Notes under the pieces: generated by a model
What the model saw: only the letters and a program-made list of their open reading frames with translations
What the model was told of the DNA's origin: nothing
Database searches by the model: none
Shown: in pieces, positions 43,066 through 53,387 of the stretch
Numbering within the stretch: position 1 is the stretch's first letter
How the letters are laid out: every line of letters begins with the position of its first letter
Program-made: the position numbers and the translations under genes
Origin: Meghimatium bilineatum
Taxonomy: Eukaryota > Mollusca > Gastropoda > Stylommatophora > Philomycidae
Direction: 5' to 3'
Assembly: GCA_034231615.1 (NCBI GenBank)
Contig: CM067298.1
Span: forward strand, 62,712,387 to 62,776,386
DNA length: 64,000 nt

Positions 43066-44494
43066 CAAAGGTGTTTCGATTCCAATGCCGCCGAAACAGA
43101 CGTCGACATCATGGCACAACTCTGGCCCTTGCGACAGTTTTCTTTGTTGTTCCGTCCACCCACGCTGTTCCCGTAACTAGTTCAAGAACAACGTCGGCAT
43201 GTCGGAACAACATGGTAACTGTTATCGAAGGTTACGACTACGGGGAAATCGTTAAATCGTTAAAGTGCTAATGTAAGTACAACTTATATTCAAGCGTACT
43301 ATGATGCCCGAAACAATGAAGATAAATGTGAAGAATGTTTAGACAACTTAAATGACATAGTAAACATTGTATACAGATAGGAAGTATTTTTATGGCAGGG
43401 AAGACTTTAATACATACTTCAGAAAGGACAGAGAATGAATAAAAGAATATCTGAAACCATTTGATGATAAAATGAACATGAAAAACGACAATGAATATAG
43501 ACTATTAGAAACTTGCAACCATTACAACCTATTTGCACACAAAAAAGCGCATCTTCACACACAAAGAATCCCTGTAATTCACGTGGTACAAATGGAATGA
43601 CTTTAATTGCAAAATTAAAATAGACTTCATACTGGCAAAAAGAAATAATAGAGCAATACTAAATATGCGTGTATACACCAAGCACAAAGCTATAATAAAA
43701 TCAGTTAAAATAAAAAGAAATAAGAACAACAAGGAACGCAACAAAATAGCTAGAACAAACATGCAAGCTAAACTTAGAAACCTCTTACATACCAATAGAC
43801 AAAAAAGAACCCAATATAAACAAAGAATCTTATTAGAAGTTGAGAAACTCCTAATAACTAACAAGTCAATTGAAGAAGAATGCAAAATATTCATATAAAT
43901 CATAAGATAAATAACGGGTGAAACATGTGCATACATGAAACATATAGGTAGAAAGGCAAGTAACATCATAGTGGAATGAGGAAGCCAAAGGTGCTATACA
44001 CGCCTCACAGGTCACTCGAATACTCCCTGTAAATCCCTAAACTGAAAAAAACCGAATGACAGACATAAAAGATAAGAAACAATAAATTCGAGAAATGAGT
44101 TGCAAGTAAAGCCCAAGAACATTATATTTTGTACAGGTCACCTAAATCAATAACAAAAGAAAATCATTAAAGATATAAAAACCAAAGTTTGCAAGAATAA
44201 GGCGCGTCATTAAATACAGAGTACAAATAAGCACCAAAGACATTCTACACGAAAAAATTAAGAACATGAGAAACAGGGAAGATAAATACGAGCTAACTGA
44301 AATAATAAATGATGAAAATAAAAAGACAATCAATGTCCCGAAAAGAATAGTGGAACAGTGGCAACATTATTTCAAAGAACTGCTAAATCTAAAAGACGGA
44401 GGAGACGACAATATAGTTAACTATATAATACCAACCAACCAATACCAATGAACCCGTAACCCTTCAGGGTCGTAGGGGTACCACATTGGGTGCC

Positions 44495-45085
44495 TCAACA
44501 TACAGAGAATCTCCAGCGAATTCTATCCTCGGCAATGCGGATGAGTGTGGAAATATCTTGTCCTGTCCATTCCTTGATGTTGTCTGTCCATGCCTTTATT
44601 TTCCCTCCGCTGCTTCTTCCCCCTTCGCTAGTTCCCTGCAGTATTGTTTTTGACAAGGAATCATGTTTGCATACATATCCAAACCATGCTACTTTTCGTC
44701 GTTTCACTATTGAAAGCAATGGTTCCTGGACTCCTGCACACATCTCTACTTTTTTTATTACGTTCACATTGGTCTTATGTTCCCTATAGGAAATTCGTAG
44801 AATTCGTCTGTAGCATTTGTACTCGAAAGCCTGTAATCGTCTCTCCATGTCCGCAGTGAGTGTCCAACTCTCACAACCAAACAGCACAACAGAAAGCACA
44901 AGCGACTTATACAGTTTTATTTTCACTCCATAACTGATGTTACTTTTCCAAATCACCCTTAGTCTTGACAAGGACGCTAAAGCCACCTCCAGCCTTATTT
45001 TTAGTTTTGCTTTGCATTTGCTGCATATACTGGATCTGAGGTATTTGAAGGTAATCACCACCTCAAGCCTGCGTCCATTCATCAT
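44495..45085 (-). pseudogene. LINE-A ORF2 C-terminal region
   Basis: A 196-codon frame, the longest uninterrupted LINE-A reading here. Order: MNGRRLEVVITFKYLRSSIC (the YLGS-type motif is YLRS here), KLYKSLVLSVVLFGCESWTL, RRLQAFEYKCYRRILRISYR, LSIVKRRKVAWFGYV, TILQGTSEGGRSSGGKIKAW, TDNIKEWTGQDISTLIRIAE. It is the part after the RT catalytic core; the first Met is internal, since the RT core lies upstream beyond the hAT insert. Frame loss before 45,085 makes it a pseudogene. Confidence 0.85.
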
Positions 45086-45173
45086 GATGCTAGTGTGTCT
45101 TTCTGTGTCTCTGCTGTTAACAAATATAAGATTTTGCTCTTATTTGTTTTGATTTCCATTCCGTACTTGCTGG

Positions 45174-45340
45174 CAGGGTCGGTCTTAGGCCATTGTAAAC
45201 TATGCGGCCGCAGTGAGCCCCGCACTTCATAGACCCATAAATTCATATTAATATTTATTTTATTATCCTCTTCCTTACCCAGACTGGGCCCCGCGCAATC
45301 CGTTTCGCATTGGGCCCCGCAATTGTTAGGGCCAGCCCTG
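45174..45340. mobile_element. 167-bp hAT-type MITE with 8-bp TSD
   Basis: The left end CAGGGTCGGTCTTAGGCCATTG and the right end, reversed, CAGGGCTGGCCCTAACAATTG form terminal inverted repeats. The 8-bp sequence CTTGCTGG lies on both sides (45,166-45,173 and 45,341-45,348). An 8-bp TSD with CAGGG ends is characteristic of the hAT superfamily. It is GC-rich (GGGCCCCGC motifs near both ends), unlike its surroundings, and has no coding capacity, so it depended on an external transposase. It interrupts the RT region of the LINE-A copy. Confidence 0.92.
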
Positions 45341-45870
45341 CTTGCTGGTAACTTGTTATAGCTTTGCTGTTAACTCTTACAATGATTGTTCTGACAGAGC
45401 TATAAGATCAATATCATCAGCGAAACGCAAGTTGCAAATAGGGCGACCTCCGATCAATATAGAGGTGTTTGTAATCATGTAATGTCTCTTGTATGATATG
45501 TTCTAAGTATATGTTGAAAAATACTAGAGACATTATGCTTCCTTGTCGAACTCCTACATTTGTTTTGAATACTATAAAATGGAAGAATTAGAACCAAATA
45601 TATTGATAGCAGAAATGAAAAATGCCATACAAACAACTCTATCAAACAAAGCACCAGGACCCGATAACATAGATTAAACACCGAATTAATTAAGGCAGCA
45701 GCAGATATGGAGATAAAATTGTAACATATGCTGTTTATTATAATGTGGAATTTATAAAAAATCCACAAGACTAGAAAAACGCTGTAATAATACCGATTTT
45801 GAAGGGAAAAGCCCACACAAGAGATTGTACAAAATACAGAGGTACTTCACTTCTATGTCAAACTGGAAAG

Positions 45871-46060
45871 TATTACTTTCAAAAGCATTGCTGTACAGAC
45901 ATCATGGATACAAAGCCACGGGCAGACCTTACAAAAGATGGATTCAATCAATGAAGTGCCATGCCGAGTGGCATAGATGATGTGTATAAATTCAGTTGGT
46001 GATTTCTTTGCATGCTACAGTTACAACCTATCCAGAAATTACTCTTTGTCTTCCTCTGTT
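45871..46060 (+). other. LINE junk joined to LINE-B
   Basis: At 45,900-45,960 the forward strand reads HHGYKATGRPYKRWIQSMK, a C-terminal LINE segment following directly after an RT segment. About 400 residues that should lie between are missing, so an internal deletion or a second fragment is implied. Confidence 0.45.
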
Positions 46061-47000
46061 TCTAATCCTCCTTGATCTTTTCGATAGTTACTAAATGTTC
46101 AAGAATTTCCTTTCAAATCTTGATTGACTGCTCTAATTTTTGCTATAATTTGTCGTTTTATTCAAGCATCACTGAGAACTTCTCTACATTAGTTTTCTTG
46201 ACTGTCCATGGAATTTTCAAATTTCTACTTAAAAACCACATCTCAATGTTGACTGAAGCTTATCTTGTGCACTTTTGTGTACTGCCCATGCTTTACTTCC
46301 ATAAAGAAGGATTGGCTAAATATAACATCTTAGCACTAGAACTCGCGTATGCACTGATAATACTCCAAGAATCAAGAATTATGATATTACTCCAGTGCAT
46401 ATAATTTACCTTATTGTTTTTTAAATGTTCATTTGGCCTGTGATATCCTGTTCTTGATCTCATTTAAGCACCGGCCAACTGATGTTAAAATGGTGCCTCT
46501 ATAAAAGGTGGTTTTCAGACATTAAACAGTCAACGACACTAAACATGTATGAAGTACACAAAAAGGCTGTCTCCAGAGAATTCTTCTATGCTTGTAAAAA
46601 AATGCTTGTAGTTCTTTTACATCAGTCCTCATCAGATGTCATTTCCCTATCGACGTTTGCTACATCGAACCTTCAATATTCTCTTCTATTTCATGTCTTA
46701 GTAGAAGAAATTTCTCATCACACTCTTCTAGACTGTATTCTGTTCTCATGATATTTTCCTCACACTTGTATCTCTGCCAACCTCTTCCTCGCTTTTCGTC
46801 AAGATCACCTTCAAGAAAGGTCTTCCATGAGATGTTATATCATTCAATATGTCCACAATATTTCATATGTATTATTTGTTTTAATGTCACTGAATAGTTC
46901 TATTTGATACGCTTGTCAAAACCACTTTGTTTTCTTCTCTCTCAATGAAGTTCACCATATACTTCTTCAAAATATTCACATCTCAAATGCATTAATTATA
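46060..47000 (-). mobile_element. LINE-B fragment(s), decayed
   Basis: The minus strand at 46,900-46,720 reads YCGHIE then WKTFLEGDLDEKRGRGWQRY, matching IKYCGHIKRHYTLFKTLIEG and ATGRQRYKW of the 41.5-kb copy. The part 46,060-46,480 has the KIPWTVKKTNVEKFSVMLE-type reading of the same family (46,240-46,150). The middle (46,480-46,720) includes sequence similar to 900-990 in order. Confidence 0.55.
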
Positions 47001-48005
47001 CTTATTAGATGATTGACATGAGCACACATAATACACATTTTGGAATATTATCCATCTATGACAAGAGTAAAACTAACAAATAGCTAGAGATAATTTTCTT
47101 TATTGATAAGTGCATTAAATATCATGTTTGTTTTCTAAGTTATAATAGAAACGAGCGGAAAGTACGCTAATATAATGTACCATAAGAAAGACCCGGCGTT
47201 GTGCGGGTGTAAATAAGAAAAAAAAGAGTGCTTTTATACATTTTTTAAACATGACTGTCCGTAGCCAAGTCGCAGTAAAATATTTCTGAACTTGATTATC
47301 ATACAAATTTGATGTAATATTAATTAGTTTGAAGGTCACAACATGGATGCCCACATATCATAATTAAAGACATGCTTGATTCTCATCAGCTTTAGTCCCT
47401 TTAAGCATTGCTGACAGAATGTGACGAAATTTAAAGTGTTACCCTGTCCGTAGATATTTGCCACACTTTGCCACTAATACCTAAAGCTAATGAGATTCAA
47501 ACATACCGTTAATCATTAAATCAAACAAACAAAAACAGAACAATGTATAATTAATAAGCATACCACATTACATAATCCCACAATAAAGGCAGCCAAGATA
47601 TAACCTGTGTAGAACTGAAATTAAATTGAAAGATACCAATCTCCATTGAGAACAAACACTGAACGTCGACATACGAGTTCAATCTTCTACAGACTACACT
47701 AAATTTTCTGGATGTCAAAGTGCTTAAAATTGTCTATTTTTTAACGCTACGTAATCATAATTCTGAAGAATATTGTGTCAGCAATCATTGAAGAATTTTA
47801 AGGCACATGTTAACTGTTTAATTTTACGGAATCAACTAACAAAAAAAAACAAAAAAACAAACAAACAAAATGTGCAGTCACAAGTAGAAACTATTGTTAA
47901 CCCGTTAATACACTGTAAACTTCGATTTAAATATAGTGATGGCAAAAAAAATGGAATAAACAGTTAATTAGGCGTAGCCGTTATCGACAAATTTATACGT
48001 CAGTT
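47000..48005. other. Unassigned; one short palindrome
   Basis: No coding region. A short hairpin with CCCGGC and GCGGG arms lies at 47,191-47,206. The (AAAC)n/(AAAAAC) stretch near 47,840-47,870 is low complexity. Confidence 0.5.
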
Positions 48006-48043
48006 TGACCTTTTGCACCAGCCAGAGGTAAAAGGGTCAACAA
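48006..48043. repeat. Short hairpin (TTGACC...GGTCAA)
   Basis: TTGACCTTTTGC, an 11-base loop, then GTAAAAGGGTCAA can pair over 12-13 bases. It lies just before a large inverted repeat and may be an end of the same element. Confidence 0.5.
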
Positions 48044-48138
48044 ATCATATTAATAGTCAACTTTACCGGAGCACAGGGCAATTTTTAAGATTTTCGGCGA
48101 GAACAATCCTAAAGCATTTGTGCCAAACTATAACGAAA

Positions 48139-48388
<250 letters not shown>

Positions 48389-48394
48389 TATAAT

Positions 48395-48470
48395 TATATA
48401 TTAATATATATATATATTAATATATATATTTATATATATATTTATATATACATATAAATATTATAGGATA
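48395..48470. repeat. AT-rich low-complexity tract
   Basis: Irregular TATATATTAATATATATATTT runs directly after the inverted repeat. Confidence 0.8.
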
Positions 48471-48539
48471 AAAGAACTGCTGAATAGAGAAATGCGATCT
48501 CTTATGAACATCATTATCATCAATCTCGCAATTAAAAAT

Positions 48540-48695
48540 GATATCTGTCTGTCTGGCTTCGCTGGATTGAATAACGTTCCTGTTCCGGGCTATGGCACGT
48601 TTGGTCGCGATATGCAGTCACATTGTGATGTCTTATGACCTCGGTAACATCTTCGATTCGGTCTCTTTTGGTCGCCCTCTGCCCCTTTTTGTTTA
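48540..48695 (-). mobile_element. LINE C-terminal trace
   Basis: The minus strand gives a GQRATKRDRIEDVTEVIRHHN-like reading followed by DQTCHSPEQERYS. The basic stretch and spacing recall the C-terminus of LINE ORF2 proteins, but no longer match is visible. Confidence 0.4.
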
Positions 48696-49071
48696 CATTC
48701 TAATGTTGTTTCCAGTAATTCCAGTAAAGAGTTTGAATCTCACGCTGAAGTGAAACATGAATAAGGAAGTTTACAATCATAAGGATCTCAATGTACCCCT
48801 TCACCGTAGCAGGTACAATGCTGAAAGCACTGTACATATCTGAGAGTTACAGTCTTCTGGGTATGAAATCAAGCTTTGAAGGAACCATAAAATTACACAC
48901 TAATATCAGAGTTAATGTTCGTAACATCTCCATTACATGATGTTCGTCCGTCGTGATCGACGATGAACAAAAACTCAACCATAATAATAATAACAATAAA
49001 TAATAAAATAATAAAGTAAATAGTGCGGTTTTAAATGACTAGCAAGTCCAATGCGCGCACAAAATGTTCCT

Positions 49072-49875
49072 TTACAGAATTGACAACAATAGAAGGTATC
49101 TGTGTGAGGTTGAGATGTTTTTTTCTTTTCTATGTGTCCGCTTCTGTCTTGCAGTTTCTTGTCTGAATACTTCTGCCGCTAGTGCTCCCGTTCTAATGCT
49201 GTAACGCCATGCTGTTCTATCCTGAGCGAGGCTCTCCCAAGCGCCTACGTCAATGTTAAGATGTTTCAAGGATGACTTGAGCGTGACTTTGAAACGCTTT
49301 TTCTGTCCACTAGCTTTTCGAAATCCTGCCTTGAGTTCTCCATAATATATTTGTTTTGGCAAACGCGAGTTCTCCATACGCACAAGATGGCCTGCCCAGC
49401 GTGCCTGCGCCTTCATAAGTATTGTGTGGATGCTTATTGAGGTTGATTTTTCCAAGACCTCGTAGTCTGGTACTTTGTCCCACCAATGGATGTTTAGTAA
49501 TTTACGTAGGCAGGTAAGATGGAAATGATTTAACTTTCTTGCATGTCTAGCATACACTGTCCACGTTTCGCAGGCGTATAGTAAGGTTGGTATAACAGCA
49601 GCATGATATACTTGTAGTTTGGTGGTTGTTCTTATACCTCTTCTGTCCCATACATTGTTGCGTAATCTGCCAAATACAGCACTAGCTTTTGCCAGTCTAT
49701 TGTTAATTTCCACATCAATGTTGACATCGCGAGAGAGAGTGCTTCCAAGGTAAGTAAAATTGTCGACTACCTGCAGTTTTTCCTGATTGACGATGATGGA
49801 AGTAGCAGTATGTTGGCTATTTGATGTTGCTTGGTGCATGACTTCTGTTTTTTTTGGTGTTAATAGTGAGACCAA
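49072..49875 (-). pseudogene. LINE-ZF ORF2: thumb and C-terminal part
   Basis: Continues the 716-codon frame after a one-base shift in the T8/A8 run; the first few residues (MVSLLT) overlap it. Visible: FTYLGSTLSRDVNIDVEINN, LLYACETWTVYARHAR, FHLTCLRKLLNIHWWDKVPD, SIHTILMKAQARWAGHLVRM, LPKQIYYGELKAGFRKASGQ, ESLAQDRTAWRYSIRTG, then a basic stretch. The frame ends (49,072) just before the finger, which is in another frame: CQFCKGTFCARIGLASHLKP with H after (49,023-49,086), pattern C-x2-C-x12-H-x3-H. Confidence 0.9.
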
Positions 49876-51967
49876 AGTTGTTGCAGGCCTTTGAGAAGCG
49901 GTCTATGGTGCTCTGCATGTTTACGACAGAGTCAGCATACAATGCACAGTCGTCAGCATAAAGTAATTCTCTAACAGTACTAGATTTAGTTTTCGTGTTT
50001 GCTTTTAGACGACGTAAATTGAAAAGACCACCATCCGTTCTGTAATTGATCATTATGCCTGCTGTTTCATTACTATGGTGTGTTTCCGTTAACATGGCTG
50101 TAAATAACAGGCTGAAAAGAGTAGGGGCCAGAACACATCCCTGCTTTACACCATTTGTGACAGGGAATGCTGGAGATACTCCTCCGTCGCAGATAACACT
50201 AGCCATCATACCGTCATGAAATTGTCGTATCACAGTGACAAGTTTTGGGGGGCATCCGAACTTTGTAAGCACCTTCCACAGTCCTTCTCTGTTAACGGTA
50301 TCGAATGCTTTAGTTAACTCCACAAATGTTGCTAAGAGTTCACTATGTTGCTCTTGTGACTTTTCCTGAATTTGTCGTGCAGAGAATATCATATCAACTG
50401 TACCACGACCTGCACGAAAACCGCACTGACTCTCTGGGAGTAACTCGTTTAGTAAAGAATTATTTAATATGTTGAGTATGACACGAGCGAGAATTTTACC
50501 AGCTATAGACAAAAGTGATATGCCCCTATGATTACCGCAAGACTGTTTGGTACCTTTGCCTTTATATAGGTGCACTATAGAAGCATCTTTTAGATCTTGA
50601 GGCAATGTACCTGAGTTCCAGAAAATACCAAAAATGTCAGTTAGTTTTTTAATCAGCAGTGGTCCGCCATTTTTATAAATTTCAGCAGGTAAGGCATCCA
50701 AACCTGGAGATTTATCATTTGACATTTGTTTAATCGCTATAATAACCTCTTGACTGCTTGGGGGTATATCGAGTTCTTCTCTTATCCTAAGTTGTGGTAT
50801 TCTGTTTATGACTTCTTCATTTATTACTGATGGTTTGTTTAGGATTTCTTCAAAATGTTCAGCCCAACGATTTAAGATGTCATTTTTATCAGTGAGAAGC
50901 TTCGACAAATCGGCATTTAATAGAAGTGGTGATCCCGGTGAGTGTGGACCATAGATAGTTCTGAAAGCCTCATAGAATCGCTTATAGTCCTTTCTGTCTG
51001 CAAACATTTGAATTTCTTCAGCTTTTCGACTTAGCCATTTATCCTTTATCTCTCTAAGCTTCTTTTGACAAGTGTTACGGATCTTGTTATAGGCTACTTT
51101 CTTGGACGGTGAAGATGCTGCCCCTTGTAGTTTAGTAGTTAGTAGTTTCTTGAAAGTTTTGTGTTTCTCTTCTAACAAGGATGTTATCTCAAAGTTATTA
51201 TCATCAAACCAGTCTTGGTGTCTATGTACCTTCACACCCAAATGTTCATTCGCTTTGGCGTAAATAATTCCTTTAAACGAAGCCCAGCTATCTTCAGATG
51301 TGGTATTAAGAAGATCTAAGTCTCCCAAGGCTACGTCGAGATCCTTGGAGAGATTATTTTTTATATCGTGGTTACTCAACCGATCAGTGTTTAGGCGTTT
51401 TTCTATCTTTTGTCCCTGTGGACGTCTTTTTCTTGCAATGGTGAAATTTAGTTTGGATACTATAAGCCGGTGATCAGTCCAGCATTCAGCTCCACACATT
51501 GCTTTTGTGACACGAACATCTTTGATGTCCCTTTTTCTATTTATGATATAGTCTATAAGATGCCACTGCTTGGAGCGTGGATGCATCCAAGAGGTCTTTT
51601 TGCGCGTTGGCAAACGAAACATAGTGTTGGTGATAGTGAGTTCGTGCACAGAACATAGCTTTAAAAGAAGGGAACCATTGCTGATACATTTACCGATCCC
51701 ATGACGTCCAAGAACACCTTGCCATGTCTGGAAGTCTTTGCCAACTCGGGCATTGAAATCACCCAGGATAATGAGTTTATCAGTTCTCGGTGTACCAGAT
51801 ATAGCGGCATCTAACTCTTCATAGAATTTATCCTTTTCCTCATCAGGATTTGTCATTGTCGGCGCATATGCAGAAAGTAATGTGGCAAAGTTATTTTTGC
51901 TCACTTTCAATCGCAACGACATCAAGCGATCGCTAATTCCTCGAGGCAGACCTGGAAGTTTCTGCAC
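49817..51967 (-). CDS. LINE-ZF ORF2: endonuclease and RT (716 codons)
   Basis: The longest open frame in the window. Endonuclease (residues 1-170): LLSAYAPT (30-37), GDFNARVG (69-76, catalytic Asp/Asn), WMHPRSKQWHLIDYI (127-141), DHRLI (165-169). RT: KSPGLDALPAEIY (419-431), HRGISLLSIAGKILARV (480-496), QCGFRAGRGTVD (514-525), ATFVELTKAFDTVNR (546-560), VTNGVKQGCVLAP (603-615), LLYADDCAL (668-676). Motif A normally has Asp where Glu550 stands (FVEL). The first Met (51,967) is not the true start: in-frame homology extends upstream for about 11 codons to an in-frame stop. The frame ends early through a shift at a T8 run (49,848-49,855). The product would copy its RNA at a nicked chromosomal site. 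Confidence 0.93.
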   Translation of the reverse strand: MQKLPGLPRGISDRLMSLRLKVSKNNFATLLSAYAPTMTNPDEEKDKFYEELDAAISGTPRTDKLIILGDFNARVGKDFQTWQGVLGRHGIGKCISNGSLLLKLCSVHELTITNTMFRLPTRKKTSWMHPRSKQWHLIDYIINRKRDIKDVRVTKAMCGAECWTDHRLIVSKLNFTIARKRRPQGQKIEKRLNTDRLSNHDIKNNLSKDLDVALGDLDLLNTTSEDSWASFKGIIYAKANEHLGVKVHRHQDWFDDNNFEITSLLEEKHKTFKKLLTTKLQGAASSPSKKVAYNKIRNTCQKKLREIKDKWLSRKAEEIQMFADRKDYKRFYEAFRTIYGPHSPGSPLLLNADLSKLLTDKNDILNRWAEHFEEILNKPSVINEEVINRIPQLRIREELDIPPSSQEVIIAIKQMSNDKSPGLDALPAEIYKNGGPLLIKKLTDIFGIFWNSGTLPQDLKDASIVHLYKGKGTKQSCGNHRGISLLSIAGKILARVILNILNNSLLNELLPESQCGFRAGRGTVDMIFSARQIQEKSQEQHSELLATFVELTKAFDTVNREGLWKVLTKFGCPPKLVTVIRQFHDGMMASVICDGGVSPAFPVTNGVKQGCVLAPTLFSLLFTAMLTETHHSNETAGIMINYRTDGGLFNLRRLKANTKTKSSTVRELLYADDCALYADSVVNMQSTIDRFSKACNNFGLTINTKKNRSHAPSNIK

Positions 51968-51999
51968 CAGAGATGATTTTATAGCAAATGGGTTGAGAA

Positions 52000-52290
52000 A
52001 TGACTAGCGCTGAAGTTGGTTTATAGTGTGGAAGAGTTGCGCTAATCGTCAACCACACTCTCTCTCCTGAGTTTTATCTTGGTCCAGTGGCAAGACAAAG
52101 TCGAGACAACTGGGAGAAAATCAGGTGCAGTGGATGGCCAGAGCGTACTATGTGTCTATGTGCCCTATGCTGTCCACACAGCTCTGCTGTTAGCGCCTAT
52201 GTACCCGTTGAGTTACCTGCCAACTTCTTCCGAGTATTTCGCCGCAAACAGACTTTTTAAGCCTAGGTAGACAAAGCTTTTGTTAACAAT
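52000..52290 (-). other. GC-richer block upstream of LINE-ZF
   Basis: Higher GC than its surroundings and without similarity to the missing endonuclease N-terminus. It could be 5' UTR/promoter sequence of the LINE brought next to the truncated ORF by an internal deletion, or the insertion target. The 63-codon plus frame here has no recognised motif. Confidence 0.4.
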
Positions 52291-52660
52291 GCTAGGTTGA
52301 CTTATTTCTTAGCACTGTGAGTGTCCATAATAGCTACAGTGTGTCGCCCAATATCATATCGACTGTAACAGGTTCACACCGTGTAAAAATAGGGCAGACC
52401 ATTTTGACACGGTCAGTGAACCCGCCCCAGCGGCGAGAATAGGTCACCAAATGAGATGTTTGTATCCGATTGACAATAACGAAAAAATCAAGTTTCTACT
52501 TTGTCAGCGCTCGAATCTTGCAAATAGCAACATTAAAGTACGGAAACATATCCATTTATCACTTGAGTACACAATTAAACAACACAACTAGCACAATCCA
52601 CGAAATTCGAATTACATAAACAGTGAGACAAAAACATCGCGACTAGCATGGTCGCCATCT
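52291..52660. other. No feature recognised
   Basis: No coding or repeat signal identified. Confidence 0.5.
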
Positions 52661-52669
52661 TGGACACTC

Positions 52670-52955
52670 CATTACATACAATGATACCAGAACTATTGTC
52701 CGTTACCTATCCATTACACAGAATGATACCAGAGATATTGCTCGCAACATCTACATTACACACGTTGATACCAAATCTATTGTTCGTAGCCTCTCTATTA
52801 CACACAATCATACCAGAGCTATTGTTCGTAGCCTCTCCATTACACACAATCATACCAGAGCTATTGTTCGTAGCATCTCCAATTACACACAATCATACCA
52901 GAGCTATTGTTCGTAGCCTCTCTATTACACACAATCATACCAGAGCCATTACTCA
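52670..52955. repeat. 42-bp minisatellite
   Basis: About 6.5 units of ATTACACACAATCATACCAG then AGCTATTGTTCGTAGCCTCTCC, 42 bp. One extra base at about 52,880 (CAATTACAC) shifts the frame. Divisible by three, so the 118-codon plus and 61-codon minus frames are repeat readings (HTIIPELLFVASPL). Confidence 0.95.
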
Positions 52956-52959
52956 TAAT

Positions 52960-53385
52960 TACTGTGAATCAAAACAAACACAACAAAGATCTCAATGTTT
53001 TTAAAGACATGATGGTCTGTGACATATGTTCTATTTTGACGTACTCAACAGGTAAAGTTATTAGCTGAACGCCGCCCAGCAAAGATTCTGGCCTAGAACA
53101 GATGCAATGTATGAAGGTAAGAAGTAATACATGTGTACTTCTTGAGAAAATCTTGACATTTATAAATCAATATGTGCATTTCTACACACATTTGCCTCTA
53201 CAATACTATCTCTTTGTTTTGTATTGTCGTGGATTAGAGCTAAATCACATACACAATTTGGTCAAAATGTTTGTTCCTTGTAGCTATCAGAACACCTACA
53301 TTATTTAACTTAAAATCTCCATGTGTTTCCGTTTCCTTTTAATACAGTATATTCGTATGTTGGTCATGTGCATCATTATGTCAAT
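52960..53385. other. No feature recognised
   Basis: Spacer between two minisatellites; small plus frame without motif. Confidence 0.5.
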
Positions 53386-53387
53386 CA

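Larger units (their letters stand above)
44430..45570 (-). mobile_element. LINE-A inserted in LINE-B
   Basis: The flanks ACTATATAAT (44,420-44,429) and ACTATAAAAT (45,571-45,580) match at 9 of 10, a probable TSD. On the minus strand the element begins within RT (FKTNVGVRQGSIMSLVFF at about 45,570-45,520; FADDIDLIALSEQSL at about 45,430-45,370). It continues into the long frame of the next entry, and ends with the family 3' UTR marker (CCCTGAAGGGTTACGGG on the minus strand) and a TTGGTATTGGTTGGTTGG tail. It carries its own DNA-transposon insert. Confidence 0.85.
43280..45870 (+). mobile_element. LINE-B (EN to RT), split by a LINE-A
   Basis: Forward strand, decayed. The endonuclease is seen as FYGREDFNTYFRKDRE (43,390-43,440; GDFN-like), ETCNHYNLFAHK (43,510) and KIDFILAKRNNRAILNMRVY in mixed frames (43,610-43,680). 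A central basic segment follows, with RNKNNKERNKIARTNM in the frame 43,665-43,898. The RT entry is LTEIINDENKKTINVPKRIVEQWQHYFKELL (44,266-44,415). The reading resumes beyond a LINE-A insertion: KMEELEPNILIAEMKNAIQ, LSNKAPGPDNI (45,582-45,673), then KYRGTSLLCQTGKYY (45,835-45,885). Confidence 0.8.
48940..52060 (-). mobile_element. LINE-ZF, longest retroelement copy (3.1 kb)
   Basis: Minus strand, 5' to 3': GC-richer start (upstream limit between 51,990 and 52,290), partial endonuclease, RT, thumb, basic tail, C2H2 finger, 3' UTR with a 27-base palindrome at 48,942-48,968 (GTTCGTC ... GACGATGAAC). The N-terminal part of the endonuclease is missing: the frame still reads FAIKSSLVQKLPGLPRG before the first Met but meets an in-frame TAG at about 52,002. 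There are two frame breaks downstream, so the element is inactive but recent compared with the other copies. Confidence 0.88.

Noticed and set aside
43032..43271. 79-codon plus frame rich in Ser/Thr/Arg as a possible host exon
   Set aside because: Its first part is antisense to a LINE-RH2 3' end. The rest shows no motif and has a competing overlapping frame.
52648..53004. 118-codon plus frame with 14-residue repeats (HTIIPELLFVASPL)
   Set aside because: It is the translation of a 42-bp satellite; an extra base shifts the frame without breaking it, and there is no other evidence of coding.
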